Origin: Malachius bipustulatus
Lineage: Eukaryota > Arthropoda > Insecta > Coleoptera > Melyridae
Assembly: GCA_910589415.1 (NCBI GenBank)
Contig: OU342638.1
Span: forward strand, 39,095,579-39,159,578
Direction of reading: 5' to 3'
Length of the DNA stretch: 64,000 nt
The position numbers were made by a program, and so were the translations under genes. Below are positions 56,263 to 64,000 of the stretch, in pieces; position 1 is the first letter of the stretch; each line of letters starts with the position of its first letter. Below the pieces are notes generated by a model. That model was not told the DNA's origin, searched no databases, and was given only the letters and a program-made list of their open reading frames with translations.

Positions 56263-58550
56263 GATTGATCCTTCGAGCCGGATCTGGCCGCTTGGTGCTA
56301 TCTGATCGTTATGACACACGCACTCAGAACCGAAAAAATGAAACAATTACGTCACAATTTGAGCTTAGACCGTTAAGTAATCAAAAATCCTGAAAGACTT
56401 TTTTTTGTATCAATTTCCATGACGGTTAAAACTGGTCAAGATTTGTCAAAATTCAACTAAAAAAAATGTCGCAAATCTGTCATGAAAAAAAAATTGGTCC
56501 TTCGAGCCGGATTTAGCCTGCTATCGAATTTTTTATGACACCATCACGTGCCCAATAGAATTGAGAATTGTTTGAAACAACATAAACAGGCGATTATAGA
56601 CAGAAAACGTCAAAAATCTGCCATTAAATTAAAAACAATTGGTCCTTCGAGCCGGATTTAGCCTGCAACCTAATTTTTTTTGACACTATCACGTACCAAA
56701 TAGAAAGAATAATTGTTTGAAACAACCTAAACAGACAATAAATTATAGACAGAAAACGTCAAAAATCTGTCATGAAATTAAACACAATTGGTCCTTCGAG
56801 CCGGATTTAGCCTGCAACCTATTTTCTTTGATACTATCAGGTATCAAATAGAAAGAATAATTGTTTGAAACAACATAAACAGACGATTATAGACAGAAAA
56901 CGTCAAAAATCTGTCATGAAATTAAACACAATTGGTCCTTCGAGCCGGATTTAGTCTGCAACCTAATTTTTTTTGACACTATCACGTACCAAATAGAAAG
57001 AATAATTGTTTGAAACAACATAAACAGACAATTATAGACAGAAAACGTCAAAAATCTGCCCTTAAATTAAAAACAATTGGTCCTTGGAGCCGGATTTAAC
57101 ATGTTACCTAATTTTTTATGACACCATCACGTACCAAATAGAATGGAAAATTATCTGAAACGATATAAACAGACAATTCGAGACAGAAAAAGTCAAAAAT
57201 CTGCCGTGAAATTAAAAAAAACAATTGGTCCTTTGAGCCGGATTTAGCCTGCTATATAATTTTTTATAACACCATCATCACCACGTACCCAATAGAATGA
57301 AGAATTGTTTATTGAAACAACATAAGCAGGCAATTCGAGACAGAAAAAAGTCAAAAATCTGCCATGAAATTAAAAAACAATTGGTCCTTTGAGCCGGATT
57401 TAGCCTGCTACATAATTTTTTATAACACCATCATCACCACGTACCCAATAGAATGAAGAATTGTTTATTGAAAAAACATAAGCAGGCAATTCGAGACAGA
57501 AAAAGTCAAAAATCTGCCATGAAATTAAAAACAATTGGTCCTTCGAGCCGGATTTAGCCTGCTACCTATTTTTTTTTTGACACTATCACGTACCAAATAG
57601 AAAGAATAATTGTTTGAAACAACATAAACAGACAATTATAGACAGAAAACGTCAAAAATCTGCCCTTAAATTAAAAACAATTGGTCCTTGGAGCCGGATT
57701 TAACATGCTACCTAATTTTTTATGACACCATCACGTACCAAATACAATGGAGAATTGTCTGAAACGATATAAACAGACAATTCGAGACAGAAAAAGTAAA
57801 AAATCTGCCGTGAAATTAAAAAACAATTGGTCCTTTGAGCCGGATTTAGCCTGCCACATAATTTTTTATAACACCATTATCACCACGTACCCAATAGAAT
57901 GAAGAATTGTTTATTGAAAAAACATAAGCAGGCAATTCGAGACAGAAAAGTAAAAAATCTGCCATGAAATTAGAAACAATTGGTCCTTCGAGCCGGATTT
58001 AGCCTGCTACCTATTTTTTTTAGACACTATCACGTACCAAATAGAAAGAATAATTGTTTGAAACAACATAAACAGACAATTATAGACAGAAAACGTAAAA
58101 AATCTGCCCTTAAATTAAAAACAATTGGTCCTTGGAGCCGGATTTAACATGTTACCTAATTTTTTATGACACCATCCCGTACCCAATTGAATGAAGAATT
58201 GTTTGAAACAATTGTATAAGCAGGCAATTCCAGACAGAACACGTCCAAAATCTGCAATGAAATAAAAAAAAAACAATTGGTCCTTCGAGCCGGATTAATT
58301 TATAATTTTGGTTTCATAAAACATTAAACCCGGAGATCTCTTTATTGATTTGATAAGAGATGAGCTCCTTATCAAGCAGTCATGACAGCAAAAGCAGTTA
58401 TTGATATCTACTTGACAAAAAAGAGAAAAACGTAGATAATAATTGGTCCTTCGAACCGGACTTGTCTGTAAATCTGTCCCTGGAACCGGAACTGGTCGAA
58501 TCAAAATCTGCGAGAGGATTTCTAAGAAAAACTGATCCCTCGAGCCTGAT
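56263..58550 (+). repeat. ~145-bp satellite with tRNA-Tyr PBS-like core (array 2)
   Basis: The core TGGTCCTTCGAGCCGGAT starts at 56276, 56495, 56640, 56789, 56933, 57078, 57226, 57382, 57536, 57682, 57838, 57981, 58126, 58278 and 58444. A decayed copy lies at 58533. Spacing is mostly 143-156 bp. Each core is followed by TTAGCCTGC(A/T)ACCTAATTTT, a CACCATCACGTACC block, AATTGTTTGAAACAACATAA, ACAGAAAACGTCAAAAATCT and an AAATTAAAAACAAT run directly before the next core. CTTCG, CTTGG and CTTTG variants of the core alternate with a ~445-bp period. Confidence 0.95.
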
Positions 58551-58764
58551 TCAAACGATACTACTTGAGACAGGTGGCACGAAGGTTTATCTTCATCTCA
58601 GCTTCATCTCATCATCTCCTTTCAACGATGCCCCAGATCTTAGAGACCATTTTATCAGCGAATCGACGAAAGAAAAAAGAAGAATAATCGTTTCTCACCT
58701 TGCGTCAAATTAAATTGACACGTCCAAATAACGTCACTCCACAATAAGTCACACATCCCCAAAG

Positions 58765-60631
58765 ATGCTGCGAAGAAAATCGAAGATCCGCACCAATTTC
58801 ATAATCGAACCGAACTACAAGTCGTTCAAAGGTCTGGGCAAGGAGTACTGGGTCAAGCTGCATGACAAACTGGACACGATCAACCAGCTCGACTCGAGCC
58901 AAAGCGTGATCGAGACCAGGGGCTCCGTCAAGTCGAGGGCCACCAGCCTGGCGAACGGGATGATCTCGAGAGGCCTGAAACCACTGGACGTGATCCTGCT
59001 CTGCAGCAGGAGTCACTGCGACCAAACGATCACCGTCCTGGCGTCGTTCTTCCTATCCCTGATAGTGGCCATCTTGGACATAGACGTCCCCTACGAGGAC
59101 TACCTCTTGTTCGTCGGCAGGGTCAAACCGAAGATGGCGTTCTGCGACTGGAGGGCCGTGGGGACCATCGACTCGATCCTCGAATCCGAGAAGATCAAAT
59201 GCGAGGTGGTGGCGTTCGGGAACAATCCGCACGGAGCGAAAAAAACGGAGTTCCAGGACCTGTTGACGTCGAGCAACGCGCGGGCCTTCCTGCCGTCGGA
59301 GGTGAGCGACCCCAAATCCACCATCGCCTTCATAACCCACACCCATGGCACCAGGAGCGAGATCAAGCTGGTCTGTCTGTCTCACCTGTCGATCTACGTG
59401 CAAGCGCTCAACTTCTTCAAGTACATCGAAGCCCCGGAGAGGTTGGTCTCTTATTTCCCGCTCTCCTACATCCTGGAAATCGTGTTGATGTGCTCCTGCT
59501 TCGAGTACCCGATCACTAGAATCTTGCCCGGGGACGTTTCTCCGAGAGCTTTCTGCAAGCTGGTTCACGATTTGCGGATCGATTTGGCGTTCCTGCCGAC
59601 CGCCCTGGTTAACAAAGTGGTCTTAGATGTCGCGCTCAAGGATTACAGCTTGAAGACTCTGAAGGCGATCTACATCGGAGGGATGCCCGTCTATCTGCAG
59701 CAGATGAAACTGCTGAGACAGTTCCTGGACGGTGTCAAAGTGGCCCAGATTTATTCGTCAAGCGAGGCGGGATGCGTTGCTGCTTGCTCTTTCGGCGACT
59801 ACAATTTATCCCTGGATCATATCACCACGGTCGGGAAGCTGTTTCCTGGTAAGTTTTCTCACACCCCTAAATCTTATTACGAGTCTAATTATATTGTCAA
59901 TAACGCAGGGGTGAAATTGAAGGTGGTGCACCCAGACACCCGCTCCAACGTCCCACCCGAATGTCTGGGGGAGATCGTGCTCTGCAGCCCTTACAACATG
60001 CTCGGCTATTATAAAGACCCGAGAAACGCCAGAGTCATGGATCGAATGTACTTGCGCACCGGGGATTTGGGTCAACTCGATAAGGTATCTAGTAGAGGAG
60101 AATTGGGGTCTTGGGCTTGGTCTTGCAGAAAAACCATGACCTTCCAGATCTTGCTTTTGGTCGGGGTTTTTCTGCAAGACCAAGACCAAGCCCAAAACCA
60201 AAACTATCATGCTCTTGGTCTTCCTTTTCCTCATCCCCAACTACTAATAAATATTAACCCTAATGCAGGAAGGTTGGATCTACGTCAAAGGGCAAACGGG
60301 TGACATCTTCCGTCACCAATCCGACCAGATCCATCCCTGGTCGTTCATAGATCATCTCCTCACGCATCCCTTCGTCTACGACGCGGCAGTGGTGGGCGAC
60401 GAGCGCGACTTGGTGGTGTGCGTCGTCCTCTTACCGGGAACAACGATGACCGAGGAGACGGTGGTCGGGTACCTGAAGGATGGTGTCGGGATAGACGCGG
60501 TGCCCACGAGGATCGTCTTCTACGACGAGTTCCCGTTGAGCAGCGTGGGGCAGGTGAAGACGTGGATGCTGAAGAGGGAGTTGCTGAGGGGGGCCGTGGT
60601 CAGAGAGGAGTCCGGTGTCAGTAATGCTTGA
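58765..60631 (+). CDS. ANL-superfamily adenylate-forming protein (luciferase/4CL-like), divergent
   Basis: Three exons (58765-59848, 59909-60084, 60269-60631) join in frame to a 540-residue protein, the usual length for luciferase-like acyl/aryl-CoA ligases. Such enzymes activate a carboxylic acid with ATP and then form a thioester. The N domain covers ~1-415 and the C domain ~425-530. Recognisable motifs are VCLSH after the P-loop (203-207), IYIGGMP (302-307), SSSEAG (331-336), LGYYKDP (393-399), YLRTGDLG (409-416) and HPFVYDAAVVG (453-463). Key positions are altered. The P-loop reads THGTRSEIK (193-201) instead of SSGTTGLPK. The hinge Asp-Arg is G428-Q429. The catalytic C-terminal Lys position appears to be Q515 (VGQVK). 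No peroxisomal SKL tail is seen. The gene is intact and spliced, so a retained divergent or pseudoenzyme function is likelier than a dead gene. The ATG is the first in frame and lies 215 bp after satellite array 2. Confidence 0.88.
59849..59908 (+). other. Intron 1 of the ANL-like gene (60 bp, stop-free)
   Basis: GTAAGTTTTC donor and AATAACGCAG acceptor. Splicing joins CTG-TTT-CCT-G to GG-GTG-AAA, restoring the family sequence LFPGVKLKVV. The intron is 60 nt with no in-frame stop, so retention would simply insert 20 residues (KFSHTPKSYY...). Confidence 0.88.
60085..60268 (+). other. Intron 2 of the ANL-like gene (184 bp) with a 20-bp inverted repeat
   Basis: Donor GTATCT and acceptor CTAATGCAG join GATAAG to GAAGGTTGG, giving QLDKEGWIYV as in the family. 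Inside, CTTGGTCTTGCAGAAAAACC (60116-60135) is perfectly complementary to GGTTTTTCTGCAAGACCAAG (60165-60184), with a 29-nt loop. Retention of the intron gives a stop at 60301-60303. Confidence 0.88.
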
Positions 60632-60655
60632 TTTTCTTTGTAAAAAATCGAAAAT

Positions 60656-60661
60656 AATAAA
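60656..60661 (+). terminator. Poly(A) signal AATAAA of the ANL-like gene
   Basis: AATAAA lies 25 bases after the stop codon, the only such signal near the end of the gene. Confidence 0.6.
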
Positions 60662-60749
60662 AGATTTCTTTAATTCATAAAAATAGTGAATTGTAGGTCA
60701 ATGAGTATAAGCACACAGAGTGCAATTGCTAGCCTGTTAGGTGGGTTCG

Positions 60750-60990
60750 GAGAAATCCTCCATCGCCCATAACAGTTGTCATGCTGGCAGTGCCCGAAAC
60801 TCCAACCAGAGAGTTTGCTTCCGCATCCAACAGCAGAGCCTTCCAGAGTACCAAATCAAGCACAGACACGTGTTTCGTTCTACTGGAACTCATCAGTGTG
60901 CTGCATTCGGAGTATCTGGAGGATGCTGTCGGATGAACGGAAGCCGGGGCCTCTTAAGGCAAGAATTAACACGGAACTCCGTGTGGTGTA
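60750..60990 (-). mobile_element. Remnant of a hammerhead-bearing retroelement, probably Penelope-like
   Basis: Sequence around the hammerhead (minus strand: TTGGTACTCTGGAAGGCTCT, then GCTGTTGGATGCGGAAGCAA) is unlike the neighbouring repeats. Hammerheads of this minimal type are known from Penelope-like elements and retrozymes. No reverse transcriptase is present, so this is a solo terminal fragment or a non-autonomous derivative. Boundaries are approximate. Confidence 0.5.
60859..60902 (-). ncRNA. Type I hammerhead ribozyme
   Basis: On the minus strand the parts occur in the required order. Helix I 5' strand is AGCACA (60902-60897), followed by CTGATGA (60896-60890). Helix II is GTTC (60889-60886), loop CAGTA, GAAC (60880-60877). 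Then come GAAA (60876-60873), helix III CACGTG (60872-60867) and the cleavage-site TC (60866-60865). Helix I 3' strand TGTGCT (60864-60859) pairs perfectly with AGCACA. The last A of GAAA pairs with the T of TC. All catalytic core positions match the consensus. Helix III is a loopless palindrome, as in Penelope-like elements, where activity is thought to be as a dimer or transient fold. Confidence 0.88.
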
Positions 60991-61014
60991 AAAAAGAAAA
61001 GATTTCTTTAATAA

Positions 61015-61190
61015 CTGATTGACGCTTCATAGGTCTTTGAAGATAGAGCTTTGAAGCCAAGGGGCTTCATAGCAATTTCTAAATCCTCCATCAAGTATTT
61101 TCTCGTCATATTTAGAAGATTTTTGACGTGTAAATTAGACCGATTGACGCTTCATAGATCAAACTTTGAAGCCGAGCCGCTTCCAGATCG
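61015..61190. repeat. GACGCTTCATAG...TTTGAAGCC repeat, two copies
   Basis: GACGCTTCATAGGTCTTTGA, an AGAGCTTTGAAGCC block and a GGGCTTCAT block start at 61021. A second copy, GACGCTTCATAGATCAAACT then TTGAAGCCGAGCCGCTTC, starts at 61147. A third copy lies at 62299-62345. The unit contains GAAGC/GCTTC inverted words that could fold. Confidence 0.65.
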
Positions 61191-61410
61191 ATTTCCCCGA
61201 TTCGGACCTCACTTCGGACCGACGATGGACTCTTCTTTCCTTTGTGACAGTGCTGCGTGTGCGGCTGGCGGCCCCCGGCGGCGGCGCGTTAATTTCTCGG
61301 ATTTCAGTGGCGTTTTTCAATTCCAGCTTGATGTTGCACGAATTCCAGGAGCCGGTCGTTAAAGAGCGAGTACGAGCACGGCTCGCGGCACAGATAGGAT
61401 GATTTACTGC
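61190..61410. other. GC-rich stretch with open frames, unassigned
   Basis: A short GC-rich island (GGCGGCCCCCGGCGGCGGCG near 61263). Two overlapping plus frames of 78-103 codons cross it but show no known domain. Confidence 0.3.
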
Positions 61411-62214
61411 GCCAATATAATATTTATGCGGCGGGGCCTAAATGAGTGTAATAAAGTCGGCTTAGTTAACTGCGGCAGCAGTTAAAACCTTGATGTGCTT
61501 GGTAAATTAGCCATTATTATTATTATTATTATTATTGACCGCACGGTAAACCTAACGATATTATCCGTAGAAGAAGAGGAAGGTTTGCCGATGCATGAGG
61601 GATGAGGGGTTAGGGGGGTATACACTTACCGTAAAAATTATTTAGACCGACGTAATAGGAGACAAATTATTATTAATTCGATGCAATGCAGAGGACGCCA
61701 TGGTGCGCTGATAAGTAGCGAAAATGCCATAAAAAATCAGATAATAAAATTCATTTTTCTCCTTCGAGTTAATTATGAACGTAGCCGAGTCCGCATGGGC
61801 GGATAAAATAAATTTTAATAAGCGCCGATGTGTAATGTGGGAGCGGGCTTTACGATCGGTGCATGATTTTTCCCATCGCGCGTTACATGCGCGCTCGGAC
61901 ATTTCGTTATCATTAACGCTAATTTAGCAACTCGGATGGATGTCTGATGTCTGCTACCGCTGCTGCTGCTACTTCACAGTCTTCGTACTTAGGCGTATTA
62001 TATGTATATGCGGCAGCGTAAAAGCAACATTGTAGCAACAAGCGCCAGCTCCATCGGTCATAAAACATCTCCTAAATACCCGGCGATATTATTACCGCTG
62101 TGTCCGTACATCATGCATTGCCCTTGCCGGTTAATTACTTTATAGGTTTTTAATTGAGAAGATAAAATTAACTTCTTCTCTCATCTGATGCGCTGATGCT
62201 GATGCTGCATGGGA
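61411..62214. other. Unassigned intergenic DNA with (ATT)n
   Basis: An ATT run lies at 61514-61536. The remainder is AT-rich with no recognised gene. A minus 86-codon frame at 61642-61902 lacks domain features. Confidence 0.35.
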
Positions 62215-62350
62215 TTGCGTATACAGGGTGCTTCATTTTGTACCAGTGTTGTTTTAGGAGGTGATAGAGACAAGTAAAATCGCGTATTTTCGCTTCATAG
62301 ACGCTTCAAAGATCAAAAAACTTCGAAGCCAAGCCGCTTCATTTCAATCG
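62215..62350 (+). repeat. ATACAGGGTGCTTCA terminus and third GCTTCATAG repeat
   Basis: ATACAGGGTG at 62221 matches the recurrent insect-repeat terminus seen at 31391, 40833 and 43900. Directly after it lies the third copy of the GACGCTTC...CTTCGAAGCCAAGCCGCTTC repeat (62299-62345), suggesting that the two belong to one element. Confidence 0.55.
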
Positions 62351-62394
62351 ATTCCTTTGGTTATGATCCAGGTGATCCCATTTTCCCTCATTTC

Positions 62395-64000
62395 AGGTTA
62401 GCTCGTTTCCCCTCAACCCAGGCCAGCTCACTTTTCCTCAATTCTTTGCTCACTTTTCCTCAATCCAGGTCAGCTCATTTTCTCCTAACCCAGGTCAGCT
62501 CACTTTTCCTCAATCAGGTTAGCTCACTTTTCCTCAATCAGGTTAGCTCACTTTTCCCCAATCCAGATCAGCTCATTTTACCTCAATCCAGGTCAGCTCT
62601 CTTTTCCTCAATCAGGTCATCTCACTTTTTCTCAATCCAGGTCAGCTCTCTTTTCCTCAATCCAGGTTAGTTCCTTTTTCCTCAATCAAGGTTAGCTCAC
62701 TTTTCCTCAATCCAGGTCAGCTCACTTTTCCCCAATCCAGGTCAGCTCTCTTTACCCCAACCCAGGTCAGCTCATTTTCCCCTTACCCAGGTCAGCAGGC
62801 CAGCTCACTTTTCCTCAACTCTTTGCTCACTTTTCCTCAATCCAGGTCAGCTCATTTTCTCCTAACCCAGGTCAGGTCACTTTTCCTTAATCAGGTTAGC
62901 TCACTTTTCCTCAATCAGGTTAGCTCACTTTTCCCCAATCCAGATCAGCACATTTTACCTCAATCCAGGTCAGCTCTCTTTTCCTCAATCAGGTCAGGTC
63001 ACTTTTTCTCAATCCAGGTCAGCTCTTTTTTCCTCAATCAGGTCATCTCACTTTTTCTCAATCCAGGTCAGCTCTCTTTTCCTCAATCCAGGTTAGTTCC
63101 TTTTTCCTCAATCAAGGTTAGCTCACTTTTCCTCAATCCAGGTCAGCTCACTTTTCCCCAATCCAGGTCAGCTCTCTTTACCCCAACCCAGGTCAGCTCA
63201 TTTTCCCCTTACCCAGGTCAGCAGGCCAGCTCACTTTTCCTCAACTCTTTGCTCACTTTTCCTCAATCCAGGTCAGCTCATTTTCTCCTAACCCAGGTCA
63301 GGCCACTTTTCCTTAATCAGGTTAGCTCACTTTTCCTCAATCAGGTTAGCTCACTTTTCCCCAATCCAGATCAGCACATTTTACCTCAATCCAGGTCAGC
63401 TCTCTTTTCCTCAATCAGGTCAGGTCACTTTTTCTCAATCCAGGTCAGCTCTTTTTTCCTCAATCAGGTCATCTCACTTTTTCTCAATCCAGGTCAGCTC
63501 TCTTTTCCTCAATCCAGGTTAGTTCCTTTTTCCTCAATCAAGGTTAGCTCACATTTCCTCAATCCAGGTCAGCTCACTTTTCCCCAATCCAGGTCAGCTC
63601 TCTTTACCCCAACCCAGGTCAGCTCAGTTTCCCCTTACCCAGGTCAGCAGGCCAGCTCACTTTTCCTCAATTCTTTGCTCACTTTTCCTCAATCCAGGTC
63701 AGCTTATTTTCTCCTAACCCAGGTCAGGTCACTTTTCCTCAATCAGGTTAGCTCTTTTTTCCTCAATCAGGTCAGCTCACTTTCTCTCAATCCAGGTCAG
63801 CTCTCTTTTCCTCAATCCAGGTTAGTTCCTTTTTCCTCAATCAAGGTTAGCTCACTTTTCCTCAATCCAGGTCAGCTCACTTTTCCCCAATTCAGATCAG
63901 CTCTCTTTACCCCAACCCAGGTCAGCTCATTTTCCCCTAACCCAGGTCAGCTCTCTTTTCCTTAACCCAGGTCAGCTCACTTTTCCCCTAACCCAGGTCA
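62395..64000 (+). repeat. ~27-bp-unit satellite (CAATCCAGGTCAGCTCACTT) with 426-bp higher-order repeat
   Basis: Short units (C/T)CAATCCAGGTCAGCTCACTT and TTCC follow one another to the window edge. The landmark CTTTGCTCACTTTTCCTCAA has its G at 62448, 62825, 63251 and 63677, giving intervals of 377, 426 and 426, so the higher-order unit is 426 bp. The first copy has lost ~49 bp. A 380-codon plus frame (62823-63965) stays open only because 426 is divisible by three and the units lack stops in that frame. It is a repeat of SSLFLNQV-type peptides, not a recognised protein. The array continues beyond the window. Confidence 0.93.

Noticed and set aside
25226..58461. The TTCGAGCC core as a CENP-B box or as a Pol III B box
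   Set aside because: It shares TTCG with the CENP-B box but not the A..CGGG part at the right spacing. It matches the B-box centre (TTCGA.CC) but lacks the leading GG and any A box. Complementarity to the tRNA-Tyr 3' end explains every base.
56263..58550. Array 2 as tandem complete LTR elements
   Set aside because: Units of ~145 bp are too short to include an LTR, leader and coding region. Only the PBS-like core and a short leader-like spacer repeat.
59053..59568. 171-codon minus frame opposite the ANL-like gene
   Set aside because: Shadow of the GC-rich coding exon on the other strand.
62823..63965. 380-codon plus-strand frame as a gene
   Set aside because: It is the 426-bp satellite read in the one frame without stops. 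No start context, domain or splice evidence.

Overview
This is eukaryotic nuclear DNA, very probably from an insect and plausibly a sternorrhynchan hemipteran. The reasons are spliced genes with GT/AG introns, an insect-type CR1/L2-like LINE, AT-rich intergenic sequence full of TAGGTA/TACCTA motifs, and about a dozen unrelated tandem-repeat families. The species cannot be read from the window. There are no bacterial operons, ribosome binding sites, rRNA genes, tRNA genes or CRISPR arrays.

Layout: 0.5-2.8 kb is GAA-rich DNA ending in ~130-bp repeats. 3.1-3.7 kb holds repeats with TGACGTCA palindromes. 3.9-6.1 kb has GC-rich islands and TGTCAAA-rich DNA. 6.5-8.1 kb is TTC-rich. A LINE with both ORFs open occupies 8.3-12.4 kb. 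12.5-13.7 kb (TTC-rich) and 15.35-18.6 kb (GAA-rich) are inverted copies of one family. A 122-bp satellite lies at 19.5-20.9 kb and a 127-bp satellite at 22.1-24.15 kb. A dispersed array at 25.2-27.1 kb carries a tRNA-Tyr primer-binding-site-like core. A 222-bp satellite with dimeric higher-order structure fills 28.2-29.7 kb. 30.6-31.4 kb is a foldback element. One convincing minus-strand coding exon sits at 31849-31988. ~260-bp repeats follow at 32.15-33.7 kb and ~655-bp repeats at 35.3-37.2 kb. A ~180-bp satellite is duplicated as two 3066-bp blocks at 37.8-43.95 kb. Then come a foldback hairpin (44.2-44.6 kb), a GC-rich island (45.3-46.2 kb), a GAGCTAACCTGGGCT satellite (46.4-49.4 kb), a terminal-inverted-repeat element (49.8-51.5 kb), AGCAACTCTAAT-rich DNA (51.7-52.5 kb), a ~145-bp satellite (53.4-54.8 kb), a GC-rich island (54.9-56.2 kb), and a second tRNA-Tyr-PBS-like array (56.3-58.55 kb).

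The one full cellular gene is at 58765-60631 (+). It has three exons and encodes a 540-residue adenylate-forming (luciferase/4-coumarate:CoA-ligase-like) protein. Several signature catalytic residues are replaced, so it may be a pseudoenzyme or have altered chemistry. Just downstream on the minus strand is a textbook type I hammerhead ribozyme (60859-60902), probably in a Penelope-like element remnant. The window ends in a 426-bp higher-order satellite whose core is the reverse complement of the 46-49 kb satellite core.

The most unusual signal is the pair of separate satellites (25.2-27.1 and 56.3-58.55 kb). Their unit spacers differ, but both keep an 18-nt core complementary to the last 18 nt of mature insect tRNA-Tyr, including the post-transcriptionally added CCA. 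That is the footprint of a retroelement primer-binding site and a perfect target for 18-nt 3' tRNA fragments. The satellite DNA does not form a pathway with the genes. The functional units are the LINE, the ANL-type gene, the isolated exon and the ribozyme.
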